28,808 bases of DNA from Desulfobulbaceae bacterium UBA2273 (GCA_002347095.1 DDWZ01000005.1:489-29296), one strand, 5' to 3'; positions 7,285 to 16,356 are shown, counted from the stretch's first letter. Notes: generated from the letters alone by a model not told the origin. Numbers and translations: made by a program.

Positions 7285-8364
7285 TCATTTGAGTGGTTTT
7301 GTGCTCTTTTTGCCGGCGTGTATCAACCGCTCGCCACGCGTTACATCCCGCCACACAGTGGTAAGAATCGCGAAGAGAACAGGCCCAAGAATAAGACCGA
7401 GAATCCCTAGGGCGATCACGCCGCTGATCGCTCCGAGCACGATCGCCGGAGCAGGGATATTGCTCTTTGCCCCGATGGCGAGCGGCCGGATCGCGTTATC
7501 GGCAAAGCCCACGAAAAAAATGCACCAGAGCGCCAGGAGTCCCGCCGCGAGATAGGCGCCATTGATGGCGACTAGGACGACAAGGGGCGCCCAGATAATG
7601 CTGGTGCCGACAACCGGCACGAGCGCCGCCACCGCCGTCAGCGCACCCCAGAGAACCGGGGCAGGGGCGCCGGCGACAAAATATCCGAGCCCCGCGAGTA
7701 TGCCCTGCACAAGACAGGTGAAGAGCGTTCCCACTGTCACGGCGGTGATTGTGGCGCGAATCTCGGAAAAATAATGGCGCGCTCTGTCCTGGTTGGTGGC
7801 AAACCGTCCGATTGCCGCGGCCATAATCCTTGCCCCGTCACGGTAGACGAAAAAGAGGATGAACAGCGCCACCGCCAGGGTAAAGAGGAGCTGCCCCAGA
7901 TTTTTTGCGGTGTTGCTCGCCACATGCAGGAGATATCCCGAAACGGTGGCAGCCAGTTTTGCTCCGGCCCCGGAAAGATCGATGCCGAACCGCTCTCCCA
8001 AGGAAATAATCCCGCTGGCAAGGGGAAACTGGCTGAGAGTGCCTGCCCCGTCGGTGCTGAACGCCGAAACGAGCTGTTCGCCTTCCTTGTACCAGCCGAC
8101 GGCGTTTTGGGCGATTATGATGATCAGGGCTGCAACCGGGAGCATGAAGCAAATGGTTATGGCAAGCACCATCACTCCGGCCGAGCGGTTAGGATGGCGA
8201 GGAAACTTCTTTGCCAACCGGTCATGGTGGGGAAGAGTCGCAAGACCGATGATAAGAGCCCACGCCAAAGGCTTGGCAAGGGGGGCCGCCAACAGGGCAA
8301 ACAGCCAAACCGCGGTGGCCGTGGCTATGGCAGCCACGATGCTCAGATACATTTTCTTGTCCAT
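7285..8364 (-). CDS. AI-2E family (TqsA/PerM-like) transporter
   Basis: This 359-residue membrane protein has the typical layout: N-terminal helices around 5-25 and 25-45, another at about 65-88, a periplasmic-facing amphipathic region (about 90-150), and then five or more helices. Conserved positions include LFILFFVYRDG, ITAVTVGTLFTCLVQGILAGLGYFVAGAP and ALVPVVGTSIIWAPL near the middle. Members export autoinducer-2 or other small solutes or ions; the substrate cannot be told from sequence. AAGGAG lies six bases before the ATG at 8364. It follows acnB on the same strand after 81 bases, so readthrough is possible but a functional link is not evident. Confidence 0.88.
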   Translation of the reverse strand: MDKKMYLSIVAAIATATAVWLFALLAAPLAKPLAWALIIGLATLPHHDRLAKKFPRHPNRSAGVMVLAITICFMLPVAALIIIIAQNAVGWYKEGEQLVSAFSTDGAGTLSQFPLASGIISLGERFGIDLSGAGAKLAATVSGYLLHVASNTAKNLGQLLFTLAVALFILFFVYRDGARIMAAAIGRFATNQDRARHYFSEIRATITAVTVGTLFTCLVQGILAGLGYFVAGAPAPVLWGALTAVAALVPVVGTSIIWAPLVVLVAINGAYLAAGLLALWCIFFVGFADNAIRPLAIGAKSNIPAPAIVLGAISGVIALGILGLILGPVLFAILTTVWRDVTRGERLIHAGKKSTKPLK

Positions 8365-8445
8365 TGTTGTCTCCTTTCTGAGGAAAATCCGGGCGCAGAC
8401 CTCCGCCGCATCGTACCAACTCCGGAACAAAAAAAGGCTTTTTCC

Positions 8446-10980
8446 CTACCAGCCTTTCTCGGCGTACCCCTCGATCCGGTGGAAGTTGAGATAGCGGTAC
8501 ACCTCATCCGCCTTGGGGGTCACCCGTTCGGCAAGGATGGCGTGGTATTCCGCCACGGTGGGGATGCGGCCCAGCACGGCGCAAACCGCGGCCAGCTCGG
8601 CGGAGCCCAGGAACACCTTGGTGGAGGTGCCGATGCGGTTGTCGAAGTTGCGGGTGGAGGTGGAAAAAACCACGGCGTTGTCGCGGGTTCTCGCCTGGTT
8701 GCCCATGCAAAGCGAGCAGCCGGGGATCTCGGTGCGCGCCCCGGCTCGGCCGAGGATGCTGTACAGACCCTCACTCTTGAGCTGCTCCTCGTCCATGCGG
8801 GTGGGCGGCGCCACCCAGAGGCGCACCCCCACCTGGGGCCGGTTGTCCAAAATTTTGGCCAAGGCCCGGAAATGGCCGATGTTGGTCATGCAGGAGCCGA
8901 CAAAGACCTCGTCGATGGCAGTGCCCGCCACCTGGGAGAGGAGCTTCACATCGTCCGGATCGTTGGGGCAGGCCAGCACCGGCTCGGTGATCGTATTGAG
9001 GTCGATGTCAAGCACGGCCTTGTATTCGGCGTCCGCATCCGGGGCCAGCAGTTCGGGCGCAGCCAGCCACGCCTCCATGGCGGCGATCCGGTTGCGGATG
9101 GCATCTGCGTCCTGGTAGCCACGGGTGAGCAGGCTTTTCAAAAGCTCGACATTGGAGCGGAGGAACTCGGCCACCGGCTCCTTATTGAGCCGCACCGTGC
9201 AAGCAGCGGCGGAACGCTCGGCCGAGGCGTCGGCCAGCTCGAAGGCCTGCTCCACGGCCAGATCGGGCAACCCCTCGATCTCCAGCACCGTCCCGGCAAA
9301 GAGGTTCTTCTTACCTTTCTTCTCCACGGTGAGCAACTCCTTCTGGATGGCCACCCAGGGGATGGCGTTGACCAGATCGCGCAGGGTGATGCCGGGCTGC
9401 ATTGTGCCGGTGAAACGGATCAGCACCGATTCCGGCATGACCAACGGCATGGAACCGGTGGCCGCGGCAAAGGCGACCAAGCCCGAACCAGCCGGAAAGG
9501 AGATGCCGATGGGAAAACGGGTGTGGGAATCGCCGCCCGTGCCCACCGTGTCGGGCAAAACCATGCGGTTGAGCCAGGAATGGACCACCCCGTCGCCCGG
9601 GCGCAGACTGATCCCGCCCCGTTCGCTGATGAAGCCGGGCAGGGTCTGATGGGTCTTCACATCCACAGGCTTTGGGTAGGCTGCGGTATGGCAGAAGGAC
9701 TGCATCACCAGGGGCGCGGAAAATTTCAGGCAGGCCAGCTCCTTGATCTCGTCGCGGGTCATGGGGCCGGTGGTATCCTGGGAACCCACCGAGGTCATCC
9801 TGGGCTCACAGTACATGCCGGGCCGTACTCCGGGAAGATTGCAAGCCTTGCCCACCATCTTCTGGGCCAGGGTGTAACCCTTGCCACTGTCCTTGGGAAC
9901 CTCCGGCTCCCGGAACAGGGTGGAAGGCGGCAGCCTCAACGCCTCGCGGGCCTTGGCGGTTAACCCCCTGCCGATGATGAGATTGACCCTCCCGCCGGCC
10001 TGCACCTCGTCGGGCAGGGTGGCGGGGGAAAGGCTGAAGGTGGTAACCACCTGCCCCTCCCGGCTGATGGTGCCGGTGCGGGTGTTGATGGTGATGATGT
10101 CGCCGGTCTCCAGGGAGGTCACGTCGCACTGGATGGGCAGCATGCCCGAATCCTCGGCGGTGTTGAAGTAGATCGGCGCGATGGTGGAACCCATGACCAC
10201 CCCGCCGGTGCGCTTGGCAGGCACATGGGGGATGTCGCGGCCCATGTGCCAGAGCATGGAGTTGACCCCGGACTTACGGGAGGAGCCGGTGCCCACCACA
10301 TCACCCACATAGGCGATGGGGTGCTCCTTTTTCTTCAGCTCTTCGATAACCGGAAGCGAACCGGGCAGCCGGTTTATTAGCATGGACTGGGCATGCAGGG
10401 GGATATCCGGACGGCTCCACGCCTCGGAGGCCGGGGAAAGATCGTCGGTGTTGGTCTCGCCCGCAACCTTGAACACGGTGACCGTGAGTTCCTCGGGCAT
10501 GGGGGCGCGGGAGGTGAACCAGGTCGCCTCGGCCCAGTTGGTGAGCACCTGCTTTGCATGGTCATTGCTTTTTGCCTTGGCTGCCACTTCGTTAAAGGAA
10601 TCATAGACCAGGAGGGTGGAGGAAAGCGCAGCCACCGCATCCGGGGCCAGGGCTGCATCATCCAACAGATCGATGAGCGGTTGCACATTGTAGCCCCCCA
10701 GCATGGTGCCCAGCAGTTTGACCGCCGCCTTCCTGTCGATGAGCGGCGAGACGATCCTGCCCTGCGCCACCCCGGCCAGAAATTCGGCCTTGACCTTGGA
10801 GGCCTCATCCACCCCCGGAGGTACCTGATTGGAGATGAGATCCACCAGGGTGGCTTCCGTTCCGACGGCCGGTTTTTGCAGCAGCGCAACCAAGGCGGTG
10901 GTCTGGTCGGCGGAAAGGGGAAGGGGGGGCAGGCCAAGAGCAGCCCGCTCGGCAACATGTTTTTGATACGCTTCCAGCAT
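8446..10980 (-). CDS. acnB: Bifunctional aconitate hydratase 2 / 2-methylisocitrate dehydratase
   Basis: This 844-residue protein has AcnB domain order: N-terminal HEAT-like helical domain (about 1-160), swivel domain ([16 protein letters not shown]), then the [4Fe-4S] catalytic domains. The probable cluster ligands are Cys697 (VGSCMTN), Cys755 and Cys758 (PGCSLC). The family is about 865 residues, so this copy is full length. It interconverts citrate and isocitrate in the TCA cycle. The ATG at 10980 follows AAGGAGG; an upstream in-frame ATG at 11115 would run through repeat sequence. Presence of AcnB suggests an oxidative or split TCA cycle. A hairpin ACCGGG-CCAT-CCCGGT sits just upstream of the ribosome-binding site. 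Confidence 0.97.
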   Translation of the reverse strand: MLEAYQKHVAERAALGLPPLPLSADQTTALVALLQKPAVGTEATLVDLISNQVPPGVDEASKVKAEFLAGVAQGRIVSPLIDRKAAVKLLGTMLGGYNVQPLIDLLDDAALAPDAVAALSSTLLVYDSFNEVAAKAKSNDHAKQVLTNWAEATWFTSRAPMPEELTVTVFKVAGETNTDDLSPASEAWSRPDIPLHAQSMLINRLPGSLPVIEELKKKEHPIAYVGDVVGTGSSRKSGVNSMLWHMGRDIPHVPAKRTGGVVMGSTIAPIYFNTAEDSGMLPIQCDVTSLETGDIITINTRTGTISREGQVVTTFSLSPATLPDEVQAGGRVNLIIGRGLTAKAREALRLPPSTLFREPEVPKDSGKGYTLAQKMVGKACNLPGVRPGMYCEPRMTSVGSQDTTGPMTRDEIKELACLKFSAPLVMQSFCHTAAYPKPVDVKTHQTLPGFISERGGISLRPGDGVVHSWLNRMVLPDTVGTGGDSHTRFPIGISFPAGSGLVAFAAATGSMPLVMPESVLIRFTGTMQPGITLRDLVNAIPWVAIQKELLTVEKKGKKNLFAGTVLEIEGLPDLAVEQAFELADASAERSAAACTVRLNKEPVAEFLRSNVELLKSLLTRGYQDADAIRNRIAAMEAWLAAPELLAPDADAEYKAVLDIDLNTITEPVLACPNDPDDVKLLSQVAGTAIDEVFVGSCMTNIGHFRALAKILDNRPQVGVRLWVAPPTRMDEEQLKSEGLYSILGRAGARTEIPGCSLCMGNQARTRDNAVVFSTSTRNFDNRIGTSTKVFLGSAELAAVCAVLGRIPTVAEYHAILAERVTPKADEVYRYLNFHRIEGYAEKGW

Positions 10981-11042
10981 GGGTACGACCTCCTTACATA
11001 ATAAGAAACCGGGATGGCCCGGTGAGCTTTTTACATGAGACT

Positions 11043-11176
11043 CCCCCTCCCTCGCCGTTAACACTGCTGACGGGAGGGGGTTGGGGGGTGGGTGAAGTTG
11101 GCAACGGCCTCCCAACCAGGACCTTCCCCCTCTCCCTATCCCTCTCCCTATCCCTCTCCCGCCAGGGGAGAGGGGA
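11043..11176. repeat. Dispersed CCCCCTCCC / GGGTGGGTGAAG repeat, copy 1
   Basis: Arms CCCCCTCCC (11043-11051) and GGGAGGGGG (11072-11080) are followed by GGGGTGGGTGAAG, about 35 variable bases and a CCCTCTCCCTAT tandem stretch (11130-11161). It closes with GGGGAGAGGGG. The same order of parts occurs at 28719-28808. It occupies the acnB upstream region and encodes no credible protein. Confidence 0.75.
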
Positions 11177-11199
11177 CTTTCTTGTATTCTGCACTTTTA

Positions 11200-11238
11200 T
11201 CACCGGACCATGCTGGACATGGTCCGGTGATTTTTTTT
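11200..11238 (+). terminator. Strong intrinsic terminator on the plus strand without an assigned gene
   Basis: A perfect 13-pair stem TCACCGGACCATG/CATGGTCCGGTGA with a five-base loop (CTGGA) is followed by eight T. On the minus strand the flank is not T-rich, so it works in plus orientation. No plus-strand gene lies upstream; acnB reads the other way. Confidence 0.75.
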
Positions 11239-11319
11239 CAAACCAGATTCCTACCCTTGCCGGGCTCGACCTGTCAAGAAGAACATGAGGGTCGGGCACA
11301 GACATCCGGGAGTGCCGGA

Positions 11320-11735
11320 GAAGAGCCGTTCTGCTGTTTTTCTTTCTTCTTTTGCGTGCCCAAAAGAAGAAACAAGAAAAAAGCACCCCAGCCAGTCCTG
11401 GCCCTTCGGGCTTCCCTTGCTTCTCGCCGGGAGCGGGACGCTAAAAAACTCGGGCTTCGCCCTCAAACAGTTTTAGCGTTTTTCCCCGCCCCCGTCTGCG
11501 AGGCGCGGCAGGACAAATGGGGGAGAATAAGACTCCCATTGGCACGCAGCCGAGCACCGGAGAGGCTGCCGAAAAGGGGATTTGCACTGTTTGAGGCGTT
11601 AGCCGAGTTTGCAAAGCCCCGGCAGTATCGAGGAGCGCAGGGAATCCCGCCAGCGGCGGGACAAGTGACACGGGTGCCTTTTCTTTGGTTCGTTTCTTTG
11701 GGCAAGCAAAGAAATGAACAAACTAATTTCCCGTA
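11320..11735. repeat. Composite palindromic intergenic element, non-coding
   Basis: It is bounded by inverted repeats TTTCTTCTTTT/AAAAGAAGAAA (11343-11372) and TTTCTTTG/CAAAGAAA (11693-11714). A central hairpin has arms CGCTAAAA/TTTTAGCG (11439-11478) around GGGCTTCGCCC. The TTTGGGCAAGCAAAGAAA end and the GGGCTTCGCCCTCAAACA centre are patterns I recall from repeated intergenic DNA in several proteobacteria. Open frames exist on both strands but read as low-complexity repeat translation, without start signals. Confidence 0.6.
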
Positions 11736-11745
11736 ATTTCCGAAC

Positions 11746-11777
11746 AAAAAAAAGCGGCAGGAGTTTCCTCCTGCCGC
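11746..11777 (-). terminator. Intrinsic terminator of ftsH
   Basis: A ten-pair perfect stem GCGGCAGGAG/CTCCTGCCGC with a four-base loop is followed on the minus strand by eight T. It begins about 28 bases after the ftsH stop codon. Confidence 0.9.
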
Positions 11778-11805
11778 CGAACGCGTTAAGAACAGCACTC
11801 AATTA

Positions 11806-13578
11806 TCAGCCAGCCGCCATCAACCGCTCAATATCCTCGCTGCCAATGGTTTCCTTCTCCAACAAATCCTTGGCCATGGCCTCCAGAATCGCCCGGTTCT
11901 CGTTGAGCAGCCGGGTCGCCGTATCCCTGGCCTCGGTCACCAACCCGGTCACGGCCTGGTCGATGCGCACCGCGGTCTCCCCGCTGTAGGGTTGCCGGCT
12001 TCGCCCCATTTCATCGGGCCCGGCCACGTTCAACAGGCCGATCTCCTTGCTCATCCCCCATTCGCAGACCATCTTCCGGGCAATGTTCGAGGCGCGTTCG
12101 ATGTCGTTGCCCGCCCCGGTGGTCACATCGCCGAAAACGATCTCCTCGGCCACCCTGCCACCCAGGAGGATGCAGAGGTTGTTCATCAGCCAGGAGCGGG
12201 ACTGCGAGTGCTTCTCGTCGGTGGGCAACTGCATGGTCAGCCCCAGGGCTCTCCCCCGGGGGATGATGGTCACCTTGTGCACCGGATCGGTGCCGGGCAG
12301 CAGCCGGGCCACCAGGGCATGACCCGCCTCGTGGTAGGCGGTGAGCCGCTTGTCCTTGTCGCTCAGGATCATGCTGGTGCGCTCCGCTCCCATCATCACC
12401 TTGTCCTTGGCCTTTTCCATGAGGGCCATGGAGATTCGGCCCACTTCGAAACGGGCCGCCATCAAGGCTGCCTCGTTGACCATGTTGGCCAGCTCGGCCC
12501 CGGAGAAACCGGGGGTGCCCTTGGCGATGATGGACATATCCACATCGCTGTCCAACTGGACCTTGGCGGCATGGACCTTGAGGATTTTTTCCCTGCCCCG
12601 CACATCGGGCAGGGGCACGACGATCTGCCTATCGAAGCGGCCCGGCCGCTTGAGAGCCGGGTCCAGGATATCGGGCCGGTTGGTGGCCGCGATGATGATA
12701 ACCCCGGCATTGGCCTCGAAGCCGTCCATCTCCACGAGCAACTGGTTCAGGGTCTGCTCGCGCTCGTCGTTGCCGCCGCCGGCCCCGACCCCGCGCTGCC
12801 TGCCCACCGCGTCTATCTCATCGATGAAGATGATACAGGGCGCCTTTTTCTTGGCCTCCTTGAACAAATCCCTTACCCGGCTGGCACCGACGCCCACATA
12901 CATCTCGACAAAATCCGAGCCGCTGATGGAGAAAAACGGCACCTGGGCCTCCCCGGCAATGGCGCGGGCCAGCAGGGTTTTGCCCGTGCCCGGCTCGCCG
13001 GAAAGGAGCACGCCCTTGGGAATCTTGGCCCCCACCCGGGTAAAGATGCCTGGGTCGCGGAGAAAATCAACGATCTCGCCCAGCTCCTCGCTGGCCTCCT
13101 CGATGCCCGCCACATCGGCAAAGGTGATCTTGGATTCCTCGCCCTCGATGAGCCGCGCCCGGCTCTTGCCGAAGGTCATCAGCCCCTTGCCGCCTCCGCC
13201 CTGCTGCTGGCGCATGAAATACAGGCCCAGCCCCACCAGGACGATCATGGGCAGCCAGGAGCCGAGAATGGCCAGCAGCCAATGGGGTTCTTTTTTCTTT
13301 TCCACCTGGAGGGTGATCCCCTCCTTCATAAAAGGCTGCACCTGCTCCAGACTGTCCGGCAGCACGGTCTTGAAGCGGTTGCCCACCAGATCCTGGGCCT
13401 CTGCCACATTTTCCGTGATGGTGACCCGGCTCACCTTGCCAGAATTGACGCTTTCCAGAAAATCGTTGTAGCTGATCTGGTTGACCGGCTCGCCAGCGGG
13501 ATTGAAAAGATTGATCAGCAACAGCCCCACCAGGGCGATGACCAGCCAGATGGACAGGTTTTTGTAGAATTGGTTCAA
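11806..13578 (-). CDS. ftsH: ATP-dependent zinc metalloprotease FtsH
   Basis: This membrane-anchored AAA+ protease degrades membrane and regulatory proteins. Numbered from an in-frame ATG four codons upstream (13590), it has helix 1 (13-28), a periplasmic domain (about 35-100), helix 2 (104-125), Walker A GEPGTGKT (198-205), Walker [10 protein letters not shown], the SRH region with [19 protein letters not shown], and the zinc motif HEAGH (420-424). I prefer the TTG start at 13578. It has GAGG six bases upstream and yields MNQFYKNL, the usual start of this subfamily. The ATG at 13590 lacks a ribosome-binding site and adjoins a repeat. Length about 590 is slightly shorter than E. coli FtsH, mainly in the C-terminal tail. 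Confidence 0.95.
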   Translation of the reverse strand: MNQFYKNLSIWLVIALVGLLLINLFNPAGEPVNQISYNDFLESVNSGKVSRVTITENVAEAQDLVGNRFKTVLPDSLEQVQPFMKEGITLQVEKKKEPHWLLAILGSWLPMIVLVGLGLYFMRQQQGGGGKGLMTFGKSRARLIEGEESKITFADVAGIEEASEELGEIVDFLRDPGIFTRVGAKIPKGVLLSGEPGTGKTLLARAIAGEAQVPFFSISGSDFVEMYVGVGASRVRDLFKEAKKKAPCIIFIDEIDAVGRQRGVGAGGGNDEREQTLNQLLVEMDGFEANAGVIIIAATNRPDILDPALKRPGRFDRQIVVPLPDVRGREKILKVHAAKVQLDSDVDMSIIAKGTPGFSGAELANMVNEAALMAARFEVGRISMALMEKAKDKVMMGAERTSMILSDKDKRLTAYHEAGHALVARLLPGTDPVHKVTIIPRGRALGLTMQLPTDEKHSQSRSWLMNNLCILLGGRVAEEIVFGDVTTGAGNDIERASNIARKMVCEWGMSKEIGLLNVAGPDEMGRSRQPYSGETAVRIDQAVTGLVTEARDTATRLLNENRAILEAMAKDLLEKETIGSEDIERLMAAG

Positions 13579-13593
13579 GGCAGACCTCATGAA

Positions 13594-13672
13594 AAGCTGA
13601 AGGTTTAAAGGCTGAAGGCTGAAGGAAAAAATCGTGCCAGAAAACTGATTCTTTCAGTCTTCAGCCTTTAGC
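13594..13672. repeat. Imperfect inverted repeat upstream of ftsH
   Basis: TAAAGGCTGAAGGCTGAAGG on the left and CTTTCAGTCTTCAGCCTTTA on the right (13651-13670) pair over about 20 bases with two mismatches. The left side also carries tandem GGCTGAA units. It fills the gap between the MerR-type gene and ftsH and lies against the ftsH start. It may act as a terminator-like or REP-like structure, but there is no T-run. Confidence 0.65.
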
Positions 13673-13725
13673 CGAAATCCCTATTTTTTACTTTGTACAC
13701 GATGCGGACGGAAAGACGCAAGCAA

Positions 13726-14130
13726 TCAGGCGGACATTGTCCGGTCGCCGAGGGGCGCGATCTTTTTCGGCACCAAGCCGCTGGACATGAAGGCCGTGCA
13801 GAGCTTGCGTTTTTCAAAAGGGCAGCCGGCGATGTTCCAGCAGGGCGTGTATTGCAGCAGCTTGTGGATGGCGGCCAGGCTGATTCCGTGCTCGTGGATC
13901 ATGCTTCGCAGGCAGGAAACCCATTTCAGGTTATCCAGACTGTAATAGCGCCATTTGCCGTGGCGGACCGGGGACAACAGCCCATCGCTCTCATACATCC
14001 GCAGGGTGCGCGGGGTTATGGCCAGCATCTCGGCGGCGGCGCTGATGGTGAACACGGCCTGGTCATCGGCCAGCAAAGGATGGACAAAGACGGGCGCGGA
14101 GGTTTCAGGGGTGCGGCACGGTGCATTCAT
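13726..14130 (-). CDS. MerR-type regulator with a C-terminal cysteine cluster
   Basis: This 134-residue protein has a MerR winged helix-turn-helix (about 27-66: FTISAAAEMLAITPRTLRMYE, then GLLSPVRHGKWRYYS). A short effector region (73-111) follows with Cys73, Cys97 (TPCWNI), Cys103 and Cys111. The PCW-x-x-x-x-C-x7-C pattern suggests metal, iron-sulfur or redox sensing, but no ligand can be named. AAGGAGG overlapping the previous gene's stop codon precedes the ATG. The gene is therefore translationally close to the upstream 66-residue membrane protein (12-base gap), with which it forms an operon. The effector domain is too short for a drug-binding type. Confidence 0.82.
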   Translation of the reverse strand: MNAPCRTPETSAPVFVHPLLADDQAVFTISAAAEMLAITPRTLRMYESDGLLSPVRHGKWRYYSLDNLKWVSCLRSMIHEHGISLAAIHKLLQYTPCWNIAGCPFEKRKLCTAFMSSGLVPKKIAPLGDRTMSA

Positions 14131-14142
14131 GGCGAATCCTCC

Positions 14143-14343
14143 TTAACGGGGCAGTTCCAAAGGCATGGGTCCATCGATCTTCAGCGAAAAAACCGCGATG
14201 ATGGCAGGCAGGGCCGCGAAAGGACCCATGAGCAGGGACATGACAAAGGAGCTGACAAACCAGAAGGTTTCGGCTAGCTTGGCAGTGGTCTGGATAACGA
14301 CCGGGGCTGCGCCTTTTTTTTCGCTGCGAAGTGTTTTCTTCAT
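14143..14343 (-). CDS. Small conserved-looking membrane protein, function unknown
   Basis: The 66-residue product has a basic N-terminus (KKTLRSEKKG), an amphipathic stretch VIQTTAKLAETFWF and one long or two short membrane segments (about 26-55). It ends with an acidic-proline tail. AGGAGG lies six bases upstream of the ATG. I do not recognise a family. It is cotranscribed with the downstream MerR-type gene, so it may be the target or partner of that regulator. A possible sigma-54 promoter lies about 70 bases upstream. Confidence 0.7.
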   Translation of the reverse strand: MKKTLRSEKKGAAPVVIQTTAKLAETFWFVSSFVMSLLMGPFAALPAIIAVFSLKIDGPMPLELPR

Positions 14344-14414
14344 GGCCGACCTCCTGTCTCATGTGTCCTGGGCAGCGCAGAATCATTTCGTGCACCGCTT
14401 TGCTCTTAGGTATA

Positions 14415-14430
14415 CGCAAGGGCTATGCCA
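14415..14430 (-). promoter_or_regulatory. Candidate sigma-54 (-24/-12) promoter
   Basis: On the minus strand TGGCATAGCCCTTGCG has the GG-N10-GC spacing and the TGGCA/TTGC boxes of RpoN promoters. Transcription would start near 14404, about 60 bases before the small membrane-protein gene. No enhancer-binding protein gene is nearby. Confidence 0.5.
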
Positions 14431-14642
14431 GGGAAAACGGAAGGGGCCCGAAGGGAGCAGGGTCGAATAAATTTTTTCAATAAAAACAAAGAGCTGCAAC
14501 TGTATAAAAAATAATGTACATGAAACCTTGCAATAGATCTGCGGAATTATTCGTGCGCAAACGGGCTAACAATGCTTCGCATTTGGACCGAGGAAGGATC
14601 ATATTGCGCCCGAAATACCCTTTGCGCCTTCTTTCCTGAGAC

Positions 14643-15356
14643 ATGACAGAGCCCACAACGTGCCGACAATGCGGAACCTGCTGCCGAAAAGGCGGACCAG
14701 CCCTCAACCGCGATGATCTTGCGCTTGTCCGCCAGGGGTATATCCGGCACGACCAGTTGCTCACCATCCGGCAGGGGGAGAGGGGGTACAACCCGGCCAC
14801 CGGCAGGCTTGAACCGGTACCGGTGGAGCTGCTCAAGATCCGGGGGCAAGGCAGTGGCTGGACCTGCCTCTTCTTTGCCGAGGCCAACAACGGCTGCACC
14901 ATCTATGCGCACCGCCCGGCAACCTGCAGGATTCTAAAGTGCTGGCAGCCGGAAGCGCTTTTGGCCACCATCTACCAAAACACCCTGCGCCGCGCCGACC
15001 TGATCAACCCCAACGACCCGATCCTCGCCGAAATCGACCGCCACGAACGGGCCTGCCCTGGCAAGGAATTTACCGAGCTGCTCGCGGACACGGACCGGGA
15101 CTCCCTCGCCCGGCTCACCGAAATGGTCCGCGCCGATCTGGCCATCAGGGGTGAGGTTGCCCACAAGGTGGGAATTTCGCTGGAGATGGAGTTTTTTCTC
15201 TTTGGCAGACCGCTGTTCAAGCAGCTCACAGGGTCTGGGCTGGAGTGTGTCGAGGAGGGAGGAAGAATCAGTTTGCAGAGAAACTCCCCTCGCCCACAAG
15301 TGGGCGAGGGGAGTAAAGATATGTTCGGGATGCAAAATTCTCGGCTACCCAAGTAA
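14643..15356 (+). CDS. YkgJ-family cysteine-cluster protein
   Basis: The 237-residue protein starts with the CxxCxxCC cluster (CRQCGTCC, residues 7-14). It has further cysteines at CTIYAHRPATCRILKCW, as in the YkgJ/Fe-S or zinc cluster family whose function is unknown. It is soluble and probably cytoplasmic. The ATG at 14643 lacks a good ribosome-binding site, but it begins right before the conserved cluster. The last 25 or so residues are encoded by a perfect 14-base inverted repeat (15284-15313) and the sequence after it, so the native C-terminus may have ended earlier. A structured repeat begins two bases after the stop. Confidence 0.85.
   Translation: MTEPTTCRQCGTCCRKGGPALNRDDLALVRQGYIRHDQLLTIRQGERGYNPATGRLEPVPVELLKIRGQGSGWTCLFFAEANNGCTIYAHRPATCRILKCWQPEALLATIYQNTLRRADLINPNDPILAEIDRHERACPGKEFTELLADTDRDSLARLTEMVRADLAIRGEVAHKVGISLEMEFFLFGRPLFKQLTGSGLECVEEGGRISLQRNSPRPQVGEGSKDMFGMQNSRLPK
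15284..15313. repeat. Perfect palindrome inside the 3' end of the YkgJ-type gene
   Basis: CTCCCCTCGCCCAC/GTGGGCGAGGGGAG, 14 pairs with a two-base centre. It is translated in frame as SPRPQVGEGS. The sequence is of the GC-rich REP-like kind and is not followed by a T-run. Confidence 0.75.
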
Positions 15357-15357
15357 T

Positions 15358-15480
15358 TGTAACCGTTTAGCAGCGCCGCTTCGCTGCTGCCGTAGATGCG
15401 CGAAAGAGGCCTGTCCGCCATACATATAGTATGCGGACAGGCCGATGACAAAGCAGATGCGGTGCTGCTGGACGGTTACA
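15358..15480 (+). repeat. Nested-palindrome repeat, copy B (123 bases)
   Basis: The ends TGTAACCGT...ACGGTTACA pair as inverted repeats. The core GATGACAAAGCAGATGCGG is identical to copies A and C. The inner hairpin GGCCTGTCCG-CATAC/GTATG-CGGACAGGCC is unrelated in sequence to that of copies A and C but keeps the same shape. It fills the gap between the convergent YkgJ-type gene and rdgB almost exactly. Confidence 0.87.
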
Positions 15481-15485
15481 AACCC

Positions 15486-16181
15486 TTACTTCACCTCGCG
15501 CACCATGATCTCCTCGGACCAGTCGTTGTGCTCGAACTGTTCGTGGTCCGGTTTGGCCGGCTTTTCCTCGGTCAGCCTTTGCTTCACCCACTTGAGCACC
15601 TGCTCGAACTCCGCGGCCATCTCGGCCATGGCCCGGCCCCGGTGGCTCACCTGGTTTTTTTCCTCCATGGAGGCTTGGGCAAAGGTCTTGCCCAAGGTGG
15701 GGCAGTAAAAAATCGGATCATAGCCAAAGCCATCCTCGCCCCTCGGCGCGGTGAGCAGCTCGCCTTCGCAGGTTCCCTCGTAGGTAAGGGCCGGGCCGGA
15801 AGGCACGGCGATGGAGATGACACAGTGGAAGGCGGCCTTGCGGTTGGCAACGCCTTCCATATCCTTAAGCAGCTTGGCGGTATTCTCCGCATCGCTGGCA
15901 TTCTCCCCGGCATAGCGGGCCGAATACACCCCCGGCGCCCCATTTAACGCCTCCACCGCCAGCCCGGAATCGTCGGCAATGCACGGCAGCCCCAGAACCT
16001 TGGCGGTGAAATGCGCTTTTTTATAGGCGTTGTCGTCAAAGGTTTCGCCGTCTTCCACCACTGCGGGGATGGGGCCGAAATCGGCCAGGCTGCGGATCTC
16101 CACGGGAAAATCCTTAAGCAGCTCCCGGAATTCCTTGAGCTTTCCCTTATTTGTCGTGGCCAACACCAATATATTGAACAT
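15486..16181 (-). CDS. rdgB: XTP/dITP diphosphatase (HAM1/RdgB)
   Basis: This 231-residue house-cleaning enzyme hydrolyses non-canonical purine triphosphates to monophosphates. Family motifs are TTNKGKLKEF (9-18), DDSGL (about 70-74), GAPGVYSARYAG, GFGYDPIF and SHRGRA. The usual length is near 200, and a charged tail of about 30 residues (EEKPAKPDHEQFEHNDWSEE and on) extends the C-terminus. AAGGAG precedes the ATG at 16181; the in-frame ATG at 16232 lacks support. It is convergent with the YkgJ-type gene and divergent from the CBS/HPP operon. Confidence 0.95.
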   Translation of the reverse strand: MFNILVLATTNKGKLKEFRELLKDFPVEIRSLADFGPIPAVVEDGETFDDNAYKKAHFTAKVLGLPCIADDSGLAVEALNGAPGVYSARYAGENASDAENTAKLLKDMEGVANRKAAFHCVISIAVPSGPALTYEGTCEGELLTAPRGEDGFGYDPIFYCPTLGKTFAQASMEEKNQVSHRGRAMAEMAAEFEQVLKWVKQRLTEEKPAKPDHEQFEHNDWSEEIMVREVK

Positions 16182-16356
16182 GATTTTTCTCCTTTTTGTC
16201 GCCGCTGACACTGCCCAGGCAAGAATGATCATTTACCCGCATCACCGCCGGAAGTCAATATGGTCCACGGAAGGGAAGGCGCGACAGGTCGCTTGGGGAT
16301 CTTTGTTCTTCGCCCTTGTTTCCCACGCCGGTCTCTGCATAAGATAATTACAGCAC

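Noticed and set aside
7774..9963. Very long plus-strand open frame opposite acnB and the AI-2E-family gene
   Set aside because: It spans parts of two real genes on the other strand and is explained by GC-rich codon bias.
11130..11161. Short tandem C-rich repeats resembling a CRISPR-like or VNTR array
   Set aside because: The units are about 12 bases with no spacers, and they belong to a dispersed repeat element.
11022..11802. Several overlapping open frames between acnB and ftsH
   Set aside because: Their translations follow hairpins and C/T-rich repeats; none has a start signal or domain.
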